Counted from the first letter of the stretch, positions 24,501 through 36,837 are shown. The stretch is DNA of 64,000 bases from Hypomesus transpacificus (GCF_021917145.1 NC_061062.1:13216521-13280520), one strand, 5' to 3'. The notes: generated by a model from the sequence alone, not told the origin. Program-made: numbers and translations.

Positions 24501-26035
24501 CAAACACACACACACACACCTACTTACCAACACACACCCACACACACACAAATACTCCACCTCATGAGGGGCCGGCTGATTGATGTGGCAGCGGCTGTAG
24601 CCTGGTATTTCTTGTATTAATAACCAGGAGATGAAAGGAGCACAGCGCATGCTGAACTAGTATAGCTGGCCTATGTTTCCTTTGAAAACAGAGTGTGCCA
24701 GGATACACCAGGGGGTCCCACAAGCCAGGACTGTAACAGAGTACGAGTGTATTGGGGGAGGGGTCCACACATGCTGCCTGGTTGTGGGTGTCTGTGCGTG
24801 TGTGTGTCTTTACCAGACTTAAACTTGATAAAGCCAAACGATTCTTCAGTAAATCCATTATGAATCCAGAGAAAAAATTAAAAAATGCGTAAGTGTGTGT
24901 TTGTGTGTGTGTGTGGCCTTGTACAACTACCCGACCAAATGTCCTCACAAGTGTAGGGAAACGTAAAAATCTTTTTTTCTGGTGGTTTTGGGGGTTTTAG
25001 AGTTGTGGTTAGAATTAGTGTTAGAATTGTGAAAGTGTTAGGGTCAGGGATAACGGGTTTATGGTTAGGGTCAGGGATAAGGGGTTGTGGTTAGAGATGG
25101 TTAGAACACCATTTTGAATGGAAGTCAGTTGAACGGTCTGGCCCCAAATAGGATTGAAGAGCCAATTTGTGTGTCTGTGAATATGGTCCTTTTTCATGAT
25201 ACCCAGAGGTATCCAGTAACCAGTCTCAACCACGTGAAGGTGCCAAGTCATTAAACACTATTTTTTAAACAGGTAGGCTGAACATTTACACAACTTTGTT
25301 AAAAATGCGTCTAACAGTGTACACCGTACACACACTAATACCGTAGACAGTATTATAATTCTACAAGCAGTGTGTGCATCAACTTTTTGAGTGAATTAAA
25401 AGAGAAGCCCGTAATCATTCCCAGAGACTTGCTAAGATTGCAAACAGACATTCTGTTGGGTGTGCTTCTGCTTCTTTGTGCTTTTCCAGGAAAACGCTGC
25501 CCCTCACTTAGTTTACTCTCTCTATAGTGTGAGTTGAGATAGATTTACAGAGTTTAAGCAGTTCTCTGCTGCACAGACTTCTTAGACACCATCTGGTGTT
25601 TACTGTATCACATCCTGCTAATGATGTCATGATAACCACGTAGACACTGACTGACAACTGGACAGTGATGGGTTTACTCACTAAATGCTTCCAAAGACTT
25701 AATCTGGATTCAATTTGGCCAGGAAGTGAATAAAATACCAATGTGAGTGTGTGCAAATTCTTTCACAAATCTATCACTCTTCTATAATGTTTACATTGTG
25801 AGAGAAAAACACAAAATCACCAACAGGAGATTTGGAATTGACAGGACATGTTGTGTGGATTTCAAAGTCATCTCTCTTCCTATAAATGTGATTTTGCTGA
25901 TCCTCAAAAAGTGGAAGAAAATACCCTTAACTATGTCTAAAGAGCATCCTCTATCTATAAGACTAAATGGGGAATGCAGGAGTAGAGGGCTATTTCTGTT
26001 AACACCACATAACGCCTTTACTGCATGAATTTAGG
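21571..26035. other. Intergenic sequence with simple repeats
   Basis: No gene was found. CA/GT tracts lie at about 22900-22965, 24490-24550 and 24790-24915. A degenerate GGTTAGGGTCAGGG stretch at 25010-25100 looks telomere-like but is too irregular for an interstitial telomere. The long reading frames at 22569-22994 and 22739-23116 overlap each other and low-complexity sequence, and show no domain. Confidence 0.4.
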
Positions 26036-26040
26036 GGCAG

Positions 26041-26216
26041 ATGGCAGATGGCTGAGCGGTTAGGGAATTGGGTTACCAAACATAAGGTTCCCGGTTCGAT
26101 TTCAGGCCGTGCAAAAAGACGGTGTGTCCCTGGGCAAAGCACTTCACTCCACTTGCCTCGGGGGAATGTCCCTGTACTTACTGTAAGTGGATAAGAGCAT
26201 CTACTAAATGTACATC
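26041..26216 (+). mobile_element. tRNA-derived SINE, copy 3
   Basis: Head CAGATGGCTGAGCGGTTAGG, B box GGTTCGATTTC, body with CTTGCCTCGGGGGAATGTCC. The tail has lost the GTCGCTCT block (CTGTAAGTGGATAAGAGCAT). Its head is the closest to a tRNA A box in the window. Confidence 0.9.
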
Positions 26217-27893
26217 TAAGAAACGCTTTCATCCATAAACTTTATAAGAGGAAGAGTTACATGGCATATACAACCTAAATACAACCTAGGTTGATCAGAG
26301 CGTGATTATTTCTCCCTCATCCTGCTTCCACCATCTGGTTAGTGTGGGTGCACTCTGGGAGGACTGGCATCTACGGTTATACAGACGGACACGCTCTAAT
26401 TAGCTCTATCAGACTGAGCAGAGGGAGAGGTCACATGAGGACAATCTATTTCCATGTTTCTCTCACTCTCACTCTGCCCATGGCCCCTTGTAGATATGTG
26501 GGGTTCTCAAATGGGGGAGAGCTTAACAGGAGGGGTCCTTTGCTAATTCACTTCTGAACCTTTTTAAAATGTGTTTAGATATCATCTTATTCTACTGAAG
26601 TCTGCCGTGTGATTTCTTTCCATGTGTTCCAAGCCCCCTCTTCTCCTTGTTTGAAGCGGTTCCCGTTGGCCAGGGGGGGGGTCTGAGGAGTTGCTGGGCA
26701 GAATAATTACATAATGATAAGAGGGAGGCGGGAGCTGCCTTCTGATGTCTAGGGAACTGCAGACTTGGTGCAAAGGTTAGAACAAAAAGGTTTCTGCTAA
26801 ACATCAGCAGACAACCTCTGACTGGGGCGAAGATTCACCTTTCAGAATGACAGAACAGCCTGCAGCACTGCAAAGTTAACACTGTCGTAGCTTTGGTACA
26901 AGTCTCTCTTAAAGTAAGTGGCCAGGCAAATGCCTGGACTTGAACCCCAGACCTAAAGATGATAGTTTACAGACACGCTACATCCACTCTGATAGACCTT
27001 AAGAGGATCTGCATGGACAAATGGGAGTAACTGCACTGACAGAATGTGTGCAGGGCTGCAGGTGTACAGATTGACTCTGATAAAGCGAGCTTGCTTTTGG
27101 CATTCACTGTGCTGTATGTTGCAGTACAAAAAGAAGCAGACCCCTTTCTCTTACTGACTCCAATCTTTAGGTTTGAGTCTGTCAAAGTCTGCAAGAATTG
27201 TAAAAAAAAAATGTGTTGTTATATATTAAGAGTAATTATGTTTATAAGAGCCACTTGTGATTGATTATTACATGTCAATGGTACAGTGGTATAGAATGAA
27301 TGCCTCTGTCAAAACAAATAGTTTAATATTTATATATTATTTTATAACCTTTGAGTTATAATGAAAGAATGAGATGAGACAATTACACACATTTAAAAGT
27401 AATCAAGCATTTGATTAGACTCAAAATCAATTATCAGGAAATCCTGCCAGCAGTGATGCTCAAAGTAAACCTTATTATAAGGGAACAACCTTTAGGTTGT
27501 GGTTTCTGGAACCCTTCCCTCGCTCCATCTCTCCTTCCATCTCTCCATGTGGGAGGCACCGGCTGGGTTTATTCCTGCACTTCATCGTCCTCAAATGAAC
27601 CCGGAAGCTGATGCCAAGAAGCTCAGTTCATAGAAGGTAAGTGGGTTAACGGCCAGCACAGTTCCTCAGCAGCTAACCGAACCAAGAAAGAAAATCCTGC
27701 GACACGCAAAACGTTGGTAAGCATGTTTTCTTTACCGTAACTATCAATACACGTCCATCCCCCTGGAGTGATGGGGAAGATTAAGGATCCTTAAGGATTT
27801 ACAAACCAGGGAGGAGAAATTAGCAGAGAATAAAACTGAAGGAGAAGGAGAGAAGAAAAGAGGGGAGGAGAAGAGGGGAGGAGAAGGTGCTAG

Positions 27894-27894
<1 letters not shown>
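26217..27894. other. Intergenic sequence
   Basis: No gene or RNA gene was recognised. A purine-rich GGAGGAGAAGAGGGGAGGAG stretch lies at about 27840-27885, just before the GT microsatellite. Confidence 0.4.

Positions 27895-27978
<84 letters not shown>
27895..27978. repeat. (GT)n microsatellite
   Basis: About 41 uninterrupted GT units. Likely length-polymorphic and able to adopt Z-DNA. Confidence 0.97.
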
Positions 27979-27980
<2 letters not shown>

Positions 27981-28377
27981 GTTTGAGAGAAAAAGAAAGA
28001 AGGAGGGAGAGGTTACAACATGCTTTTATACACCCTCCTGAAGCTCTTCTTCAGCAATGCCAATATTGTATCAATATTGGTTTAGCCAAAGAGACCTTGT
28101 GGTGTTCTGGATAAGCTTGATTTAATTTAGCCCACTTTCTCAATTAGTTCCCAAGTGTTACAACACTGAGGTAAATCTAATGAACCCTAATTACTTACAG
28201 GTCTGGCCCAGGTTTTCTACAAACCAAATTCTGTCTCACCTGTTCAGATATCAGGTCCTCATCTCTTTTACAACAGAGACGAAAGCAGAGCAAAGAGCAG
28301 AGCAGCAGCCTGAATCTAACAAAATGATTTTAGATCCAACTTCCACTATTTGTCTTCGTCAATAACACAATCTTAAC

Positions 28378-28555
28378 CATTTACATTTAGCAGACGCTCT
28401 TATCCAGAGCGACTTACAGTAAGTACAGGGACATTCACCCCGAAGCAAGTAGGTGAAGTGCCTTGCTCAAGGACACAACGTCAGGGGGGAATCGATCCGG
28501 CAACCTTCTGATTACTAGCCCGACTCTCTCAGCGCTCAGCCATCTGACTCCCTGA
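28378..28555 (-). mobile_element. tRNA-derived SINE, copy 4
   Basis: Reverse orientation. It starts with TTTAGCAGACGCTCTTATCC (complement of the family tail) and ends with CAGCCATCTGACTCCC (complement of the head). B-box complement GGGAATCGATCC is present. Confidence 0.92.
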
Positions 28556-29292
28556 TTAACACATCTGATTAACCAGTGGTTTACGGTAAAGCAACTGTGA
28601 GGTGGTGTTCTGACATCAGATTGTGCTACCATACTGCAAGATATAAAGGGCTAACCCTAACCTTAAACCAGGATCCGTGTGTCGAGTCCACACCATTTTG
28701 AACATGAAGCACAAACATCCACAATTGCTCCATTCTACCATAGGGACCTATACTAAGTCCTTAGTTCCACCAACATGAAGAACGCCTAGCCTGGCTCTAA
28801 CAGGGTCATGTATTTCCAATGACAACCATTCATTCATTTGGACTCTTCAAGTGTCTGTAGCATTGGGAGAATGTGTGGTATTTCCTGACTGGAACTTGGA
28901 TTTATGCCACATATTAGCATTACCGAAGGATGGGGCTCAACCAATATGTGCAGTTGCTCAGGGGCTGATCATGTTATCCCACAATCACCAATATATGTGT
29001 CAAATAGTTCAGTGAACCGGTTATAGCGTTTGAGCTAATCCTTTGTAGATAATTGTTCTACTTAAATGTATTTATTATTATTATCATACGTAGGCCTGTT
29101 ATCAGACAAACTGAGAAACTCTTAAGGCAAAGTATTTATATTATTTAGTCTGCTGTATGATATCAGGCACACTGTGTATGGAAATATATAGTTTAGAATT
29201 ATGTCCACGGTGACTTCTCAATGTTCATGCTACTGTATAAGCAGGCCGTGGTTGCAATTTTACACATGACAGAGAGGAGGGGTGACACTACC
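28556..29292. other. Intergenic sequence
   Basis: No gene or recognised repeat. Confidence 0.4.
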
Positions 29293-29480
29293 TACATTTA
29301 CATTTAGCAGACGGCTCTTATCCAGAGCGACTTACAGTAAGTACAAGGAACATTCCCCCCGAGGCAAGTGGGTGCAGTGCCTTGCCCAAGGACACGACGT
29401 AATTTTGCATGGCCGGGAATCGAACAGGTAACCTTCAGATTAATAGCCAGATTCCCTAACCGCTCAGCCATATGACTCCC
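29293..29480 (-). mobile_element. tRNA-derived SINE, copy 5
   Basis: Reverse orientation, nearly full length, with the tail complement TTTAGCAGACGGCTCTTATC and the head complement CCGCTCAGCCATATGACTCC. It lies about 0.9 kb upstream of the dio3 promoter. Confidence 0.92.
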
Positions 29481-30360
29481 ATAAAGCTAAAGCTTAAAAC
29501 ATGTGAAAATATTTTGAGACATGCGCTGAAACATGTACAAGACTTTGCCCAGCGCTGAAATGTCTGTTTAGGACATCAGTGACGTAGAACAAGGCTTTAA
29601 GCATGCCGTAAATTTAGCGAGCCCCCATTGCTGTCTGTGCTGTTCCCCAAGCACTGCTCATTTTATGGGGTTACGGATTATGTACGTTGACTAAACCACT
29701 GGGCATCATGCTCGCAAAAGTCACACGGTTATTGTCATAGGTCTACTGTCTATACTAGAAATGACTTTGTGATGGGCATGGCGACAGTTCAACATGGTAG
29801 CCTATAAAATTTGACAAACTTTAATTTGTGAAATTTAAAAGCATTCGTTGATGTCCTTCAGACATAGACTTTCGAAATTTTCAGAAACATTTTGTTATTT
29901 CACTATCTAGCCTTTCAACGTTTACATTCCCGCGAACTGAAAAGTTAAAAACCAAAGGTTTTATTGGATATTGTAGCCTATTCATATTCTACGAAAACAT
30001 TGCTGTCATACTACAACACTATTGCTACAATACGTTTATTTGCCGTTTTGTCATTTTCTTTTCATGAAAATAGACAGCTAACAGTTTGACTGTCTTCAGT
30101 TTGTATTTATTATAGGCTATAGTTCCGGACAGAAAGTAGTAACAATTGGGATAGGCCTATAGTTAAATACAACTCAAGATCCACCTGCTATTTCGCCAGG
30201 GATGTTTTGGAATAACAGATGATTTTGTTGATGATCGACAATACGCGCGCGCACACGCACAGATACACGCACAGTACTTACAAACATATCTTCCTCTCCT
30301 CTCTTGTTATACGTTGGAGTGGAGGGTAATCCCGCCATGTGAGGACTCGACCGGGCTTCG
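29481..30360. other. Upstream region of dio3
   Basis: Unique AT-rich sequence with a short CA tract at about 30246-30275. Thyroid hormone response elements may exist but none could be called with confidence. Confidence 0.35.
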
Positions 30361-30363
30361 AAG

Positions 30364-30404
30364 GCGGGCTGTTTCCATTCAATCCACCACCGGCACTATA
30401 AAAA
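30364..30404 (+). promoter_or_regulatory. dio3: dio3 core promoter
   Basis: A GC box (GGCGGG, 30364-30369) precedes a strong TATA box TATAAAAA (30397-30404), placed about 125 bp before the start codon. Transcription should begin near 30428. This GC-plus-TATA layout is what is known for vertebrate DIO3 promoters. Confidence 0.75.
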
Positions 30405-30528
30405 GGGGAGTTGCGCTCAACTAGCAACTTCAGCCCAGAGGATCGTTACGCACAAGAACGTGAACTGAACACAAAGTTTTATAGTGGCTAGTTTGAACAT
30501 AGTGACCGGTCCACGATTTTCAGAGGCC

Positions 30529-31314
30529 ATGAATAGCGTGAAAGCTTTGAAAAATGCTATAGTATGTCTTATTCTGCTGCCTCGTTTTCTTCTGGCAGCG
30601 GTAATGCTGTGGTTGCTGGATTTTTTGTGCATACGAAAAAAGGTGTTTTTTAAAATGAGGGAACCAGAAGGAAGTATTGTTGACCCTCCCTTGTGCATTT
30701 CCGATTCGAATCGAATGTGTAGCTGGGAGTCTCTGAAAGCCGTCTGGCACGGACAGAAATTAGACTTCCTCAAATCGGCGCATCTTGGATATGTGGCGCC
30801 GAACAGTGAAGTTGTACAACTGGGAAACCACAGGCGCAGCCGCATCCTGGACTACGCCAGAGACAAGAGACCGCTCATCCTCAACTTTGGAAGCTGCACC
30901 TGACCACCGTTTATGGCACGCCTCAAGGCGTTCCAGGGGGTCATGCGACAGTATGCTAACATCGCAGACTCGCTGGTAGTGTACATAGAAGAAGCGCACC
31001 CCTCGGATGGATGGGTGAGCTCCGACGCACCCTACCAAATTCCCAAGCACCGCTGTCTGGAAGATAGACTGAGTGCCGCTAAACTGATGTATCTGGAGGT
31101 ACCGGAGTGTCTTGTAGTCGCTGACAGCATGGATAACTCTTCCAACGCAGCATACGGAGCTTATTTTGACAGACTTTACATCCTCCGAGAAGGAAAGATC
31201 GTTTACCAAGGTGGCAGGGGACCAGAGGGCTACCGCATCTCGGAGCTCAGGGACTGGCTTGATCAATACAAACTAAGTATCGACCATTCCAGAAATGTTG
31301 TTATTCATGTTTAG
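30529..31314 (+). CDS. dio3: Type 3 iodothyronine deiodinase (selenoprotein, intronless)
   Basis: A single exon encodes 261 residues when the TGA at 30901-30903 is read as selenocysteine (residue 125). The enzyme removes the inner-ring 5-iodine from T4 and T3, inactivating thyroid hormone. An N-terminal membrane anchor contains [20 protein letters not shown]. The active site is LNFGSCT-Sec-PPFM, followed by [21 protein letters not shown] and GGRGPEGY, all diagnostic of deiodinases. The start at 30529 is the first ATG in frame; the apparent upstream extension has only GTG. A SECIS element follows at 31690. It is about 40 residues shorter than the human enzyme as I recall it, mostly at the N-terminus. 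Confidence 0.96.
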
Positions 31315-31689
31315 GGTCAGGTTTTTCTCAAAATAAGGTTGTCAGAGCTCAACAATGATCTGTTACACAGCTGCTATAATGTATAAATATCACAAGCTGC
31401 AACATTTGTCTCTTGTGTCCGAGGGGCACATTCTCTCATTTGTGACATTACCTGGGTACATGCGTTAATTTATAACAGAGCAAGGTTTTTTGGTCGGTTT
31501 TAGTTAGGCTATAGACGTTAATTTTATCTTCGTCTCTACCGATTCTGTTGTCATCCTGTAAAGTAGACCAGTGTATGTTAGTCACATGAAACGTATTTTT
31601 ATGAAAAATAGTGTTTTTGTCGTATTTCTGTGGAACGAATGTGTGTATTGAGAGCAAAATGAGCTTAACCTTGTCCTTTACCAATATCG

Positions 31690-31763
31690 CCAGTATTTTT
31701 TGTGAAGTTCGGTTTTTAAAAGGTGCACGACCAGAAAACCGACACTGATGTTTTTCATACTGG
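31690..31763 (+). promoter_or_regulatory. dio3: SECIS element of dio3 (form 2)
   Basis: This RNA hairpin directs selenocysteine insertion at the UGA. Helix I pairs CCAGTAT (31690-31696) with ATACTGG (31757-31763). After U-rich internal-loop strands come the quartet strands GTGA (31702-31705) and TGAT (31746-31749). Helix II pairs TCGGTTTT (31709-31716) with AAAACCGA (31735-31742). The apical loop has the conserved unpaired A run (31718-31721) and a GGT/ACC mini-stem, as in form 2 SECIS. It begins 375 bp past the stop codon. The 5' quartet strand is GUGA rather than the usual AUGA. Confidence 0.88.
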
Positions 31764-31838
31764 AGATCATGGTCATCGGAAAGCTTTTCATCTACCTTCA
31801 TTTGTAAATATGGCTAACTTTTTATGGATATATTTTTT

Positions 31839-31849
31839 AATAAAATAAA
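31839..31849 (+). terminator. dio3: dio3 poly(A) signals
   Basis: Two overlapping AATAAA hexamers (31839-31844 and 31844-31849) lie about 75 bp after the SECIS, giving a 3' UTR of roughly 0.55 kb. Confidence 0.75.
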
Positions 31850-31859
31850 CAGCTGTTTA

Positions 31860-34800
31860 TATCATTTGACATATAGCCTATCATTTAGTCTAACTCAAGC
31901 AAGTGAAACAAGATTAAAATGTAATCTTCTATTTCTCAATTATACAAAGATAATTTGCTATTGTTGATGTTTGTTATCCAAATCTTGTGTGGTTCTCAGG
32001 CTGCTTATTTCATTGCTGACACTTTTTGACCTGCAGTCGATAATATTCAAGCAACCTAAATTACCTAAATTCACAATAGGATTTGGAAAACGAGCGATTG
32101 GTCAAATTGGTTTGCAATGGTAAGACATCTATAGGCCGTATTTTAATTATAACATTCACAAATGTACATTTTTCACCAACATAGAAAAAAATGCTTTTTC
32201 ACTTGCACTAATGCAATTATATCCGTTCAACAAATCTCTGTAGGATCATTATGCATGGCCAGAAGAAGATAGGAAAAAATATTATTACAGAAATGAGTTG
32301 TTGACTAAAGTGTCCGTACATAATCTTTATGAGACTATATGATTTCTGAAAAAAAATGTTGCAGCGTGACGAAAGCAGTCAATAGCTATTTAATATGGCA
32401 ACAAGCCTAACTCGTGGTTACAGGTTTATTCCCTGAACGAAAGCAGTGGGCTTTCATGTCTCCTCCCCATTTCATTGTTTGTTGCGACGTCTTCTCTCGT
32501 CTCAGAAAGGGGATTATAGTCTGGAGACCGGCACAGAGTGAAATCAGTCTGGAAACAGACCTCTTCAGGGCTGTCCTTCTTATGATCTGCCAATTTAGTC
32601 TATATGTCAGGTTTTCTTTGAATCCTGGTCCATAAAAGCCAAAGTGAAAGTCTGTACAGAAAACGTGTGAGTGGGGTGTGTGTGGGGGGGGGGCATCTCG
32701 TTTTTCCAATAAGCAGAAATTATGTTAACATACATTTTATAGATAAAGGAAGTTTTTCATTTAGCACTACAAACTGTTCTGGTCGGAGACATCACAGAGC
32801 CAGCCATTGTGTGGTTATATCTCATACAACAAGTAAAAACAGTATTGCTACATCACATTTTCTCTAGGGGCCTCAGAGAAATCACAGACCACAGCCAAGT
32901 GTTGCTCTTGTCAGCTACATCTGACACCAACCCAAAGCACCTGTCTCACCTTGTTGCTTAGTTACTGTGTTTACCTGACATGGCATACTTTACAAGTGAT
33001 AGGGGAGTTATGTGTCTCTTGGAACCATAACAGTGTCTTGAGAGAACCCTTACTTGACTCTTCTTCACAACATTGGTTATTTTTCTACTCTTCTTGGAGT
33101 TTTGTCCTGGCTTTATCTTTAAGGTTAAGTTTGGGTCTGTTTCTCTGGGCTCTTTCTAAAGATATCACAAGCTAAAACTATACACCATTTTTTTATTAAT
33201 CTGAAAACTAAGAAAGCTTTATCAAGTTAATCTTCATGTATCCCTGACCAGAAGTTTGTTAATCAGAGCAGTTAGGTTGTGCCTATGACTATAGCTAATC
33301 AATGGCTTAACATGGATGACACAAATCCAATTCAGCTTATGCATTTTCACAGTTAATCGTATTTATAATCAAATAAATAAACCTTCATATTCAGTCATGC
33401 TCTTTTAAAAGGAGTAAAACTACACATACTGCACATCACACATCGCACACATACACGTACATGTGTTTGCATGTGTCTGTATGAATGTGTAACTCTAATG
33501 CATTCATGTTTAAAGTTGCATTAAAAAACAAAACTAGTTTTTTAGTTTTAGACTAGGGAATACAGGCACATTATGCCGAATACACTTACTGGCTTGCATG
33601 CCTCTTCGTGCACCAAACCCACATGGGTGGAAAAGACAAGCCTCAGGGGGCAAGACATTCATCCCGTTCTCACACCTTAAATAACCACGGCAACTGGCCC
33701 ATAGTCTCTGAGGTCTCATGATTCAAATCTAAGGCTGGGTTACACCAACATGGATTCAATGAATCCTGGTTAAAAGATGATCTAGGGGTTTGAAAATCTA
33801 GGTTTAAACTGTTTTGCTAATTGATCAGAGTTGTACATTTTAATTCTAATCCTGAATTGGTTAAACTAGTAAAAAGAAAAGTGAAGGGATGTAACTTGTT
33901 CGGGGTCCGCTATGATAGATTCTTCCAAAATGTAAACAAATTCCGGATGTAGGCAAAATAAATATGGACCTTAATAATGCTCATGCTCCTCTGGTAGCTC
34001 TTCTCCTCCTTTCTTCCCAAAGTTGTACAAAACTAGACTTTTGTGCCTAGTCCTTCATGACCTGGATACACGGAAATGTTTGCTTCCTCACCTCAAACCT
34101 TCACTTTCCCCCGCTTGTTTGAATGTGAGAGTAGTTTAACTTGTTCTTCCTGGGTCTAAGGTTCATAAGAGGAGTTGTCAGGTATGGGTGACATGCATAG
34201 CCAATGTCACCTATTATGTGTCTACTGATCTCCCCTCCTTCCAGCAGCGTACAAAGTTAACTGTTTTCAAAGATCCGCCTCTCATGCGTGGATCTTGGCC
34301 ATCGGTGGGATCTGGGGCTGGCCTGCTTGATTGAGCAATAGGCTTTTTGATCACAAAACAGTCCCCCATTTTCACCACTTGGGTGATTAAGGTGAACGAG
34401 GGTGCAGTCAATAACCTCAAATACTCCAGAAAAACCATTGACAAAGTTCAGCTGTCCATCTCTCATCAAAAAGGTTCAAAAAGTATACGTTTTAAACTCA
34501 CAATTACAAAAATGTATATTTCGACATATTCTGTTTTACTGGTATATATTTTGACATATTCTGTTTCTAAGGACAAAGGGTAGCAAGATGATGTTGACTC
34601 ATAAACTAACACCAAAGTTATATGAGTTCACTGTCTTGGGGAAAGGATAAGTCAAACAAATAGTCAGAAGTGCACATTATTACAAAAATAATCTGTTTAC
34701 AGCCAGGATTGTACTGGGAAACATCACGTTGCAGAATGTGTCCCCTTATGTCACTCTTCATAAGAGAACACTTCCTCAGCAAAGCTAACGGCTGACCTCC

Positions 34801-35130
34801 CATCTCCATGCCATCTCTGTGTATCTATTAAGTGAAAGCCATCTGGAGGGTTGAGCGTGATGACGGCAAGCCTTCCTGCTTCCTGAGTGCTTGCTCAATT
34901 AATACACGTCCGTGCTTGTTTAGCAGTGATGAAGGCAACTCATCTCACATGCATTACAGAAGCATTATTCCCATTACGTCTCTCGCCAATGAGCATGAGG
35001 GATAAGCCCATGCCCATTGGCGTCATTGGCAGCAAGTGACGCATTAATAAACATCATGATTTTCAGAGAACAAGAGGAATGCACTCTGTTAATGATCCTA
35101 CAGAGGACTGCCTCTGGGCTGCCACATTTT
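31860..35130. other. Intergenic sequence downstream of dio3
   Basis: No gene was seen. A hairpin near 32548-32566 (CAGTCTG, GAAA, CAGAC) is short and its context does not fit a SECIS or a microRNA precursor. The segment 34860-35100 is less AT-rich and lacks obvious repeats, so it is a reasonable place to look for conserved non-coding sequence. Confidence 0.35.
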
Positions 35131-35133
35131 CAA

Positions 35134-35227
35134 TAATCTAATCCCTTGATGGTGTTGCCTGCATGGGAGTGTGAACATCATAATCTAATCCCTTGATGGT
35201 GTTGCCTGCCTGGGAGCGTGAACATCA
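35134..35227. repeat. 47-bp tandem duplication
   Basis: TAATCTAATCCCTTGATGGT starts at 35134 and again at 35181. The two copies differ at only two or three positions. Confidence 0.93.
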
Positions 35228-36025
35228 TTTGATGATTGATCGACATTTGTCTAGTATCAGACATTTCAATCCCTGATTAGCATGGCCTCACTGTGGTGGG
35301 AATTATGGCAGGATGACTCAGATACTTCCGGCCAAAAGCATATAGCAGGGCCAGCTCAAGTCAGGGTTAGGGTTAATGACATGCGTGGGGCTAGGGTTAA
35401 GGTCCAATTCTCTATCTCTGGTGAGTATAGTTAAACCAGATCTTTGCAGATGAAGACCAGTGTGTTGCCTGAAATCTGGTCAAAATGTCCCCCAATATAT
35501 TGATATAAAAATATAAAAAAACATATAAATGTCCTACGCTACGACAGGCAACCATGCACGCTGTCTGAAATTATCATATAAAATGTAATTCGTCCCCGCC
35601 AATGTTGACTCCATGGCTACGGCCCTGATGTGCGTGTAAGTGTGTGTGTAAGTGTGTGTATTTGTGTCTCCATCTGATTAGGTTCCTATTTTGTTGCGGT
35701 TGTAGAGAGGCTTTAGCCTTCCATCCCACTGCTCACCTCAGCTGACCTTTCTCTACCCTCGCTTTTTCTCTTTTTCCTTCTCATCCTCTTCTTTCCTGGC
35801 CTACATACAACAGCTCCTTCTTCAGGCCTTTGTCTGAATTGCAGTCTTCCTAATCTATTGCTAAGGCAGGCATTGGAGATTTAACTTAATTGAGACATCC
35901 GGACTTGTGGAGTATGAAACATGACCCAGTCTGAAGGCAAGATGGGCTATAGCCCGAGTTAGATGGGTGCATGTAGGCTCCTGAAATAAAATTAAAACAT
36001 GAGTGCATGTTATTAAATGCAACTC
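35228..36025. other. Intergenic sequence
   Basis: No gene signal. Contains an AT-rich patch at 35490-35530 and a short GT tract near 35640. Confidence 0.35.
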
Positions 36026-36216
36026 GGGGGTCAGATGGCTGAGCGGTTAGGGAGTCGGGCTATTAATCAGAAAGTTGCCAGTTCAATTCCTGGCCGTTCC
36101 AAATCACATTGTGTCCTTGGGCAAGGCACTTCACCCTACTTGCCTCGGGGAGAATGTCCCTGTACTTACTGTAAGTCGCTCTGGATAAGAGTGTCTGCTA
36201 AATGACTAAATGTATA
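36026..36216 (+). mobile_element. tRNA-derived SINE, copy 6
   Basis: The most complete copy: head GTCAGATGGCTGAGCGGTTA, B box AGTTCAATTCC, body CCTTGGGCAAGGCACTTCAC, block TGTCCCTGTACTTACTG, tail GTCGCTCTGGATAAGAGTGT. Confidence 0.93.
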
Positions 36217-36829
36217 TATGTCATGTAAATGTAACTCTCCAGTTCAGCACCAGCTTTCATTCATGTGTGTGTATCACACATCCATCAAAGGTTTAAGGAA
36301 GTTACCTATTTTTCTACCCTTGTAAATTCGTAAATCTCGGCTGTTCTCTTGAGCATTAATACCAAGGCTGGAGCTTAAACTCTAATAAGTTGAACAGCGT
36401 GTTCATCAACAGCACGAGATCCTGTGCTTGTGTAGAGGATCTGGCACGCTTTGAGGACGTGACATTGTGGCAGAGTCACAATCTGTCTTTTTCAGGGACA
36501 ATCCAGGAGCATTCAGAAGCCCTCGCCAATTAACTTAGACACACACTACTAGACATAAACAAAGGCTGCCCAGCTGCCCAGACCGAGGACATTCAGGGTC
36601 GGGTACAGATAGAACAGGACAGGACGGGTTGGGACATGGGACAATCAGGCTCGAGGTGGGGGGCAGGGGGCAGAGGGCTGTGAGGCTGGAGGCTGCCTGA
36701 GTACTAAGTAGTGAATCCCAGGCAGCCATCTGACCAGGGAGGGAGCATGGTATAAACCCTGCTACACCGCTAACGCAGTTGGGGCACCCTTCCCTGTGTC
36801 TACCAAGGACACCCTTTGTCTCTCCACTG
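36217..36829. other. Intergenic sequence
   Basis: No coding signal. A G-rich patch lies at 36655-36680. Confidence 0.35.
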
Positions 36830-36837
36830 GGGTTGAC

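Noticed and set aside
25010..25100. Interstitial telomere repeat
   Set aside because: Only scattered GGTTAGGG words mixed with GGTCAGGG and other changes; no uninterrupted TTAGGG array.
26041..26110. tRNA gene (A box and B box present)
   Set aside because: The head does not fold as a full cloverleaf with a normal anticodon arm, and it continues into the shared SINE body and tail.
30529..31314. dio3 as a pseudogene broken by TGA
   Set aside because: The TGA is at the known selenocysteine position of deiodinases, both flanking halves are intact, and a SECIS element follows.
32530..32600. Second SECIS or microRNA hairpin downstream of dio3
   Set aside because: The stem is only about six pairs, lies beyond the dio3 poly(A) signals, and lacks the 3' GA strand of a SECIS quartet.
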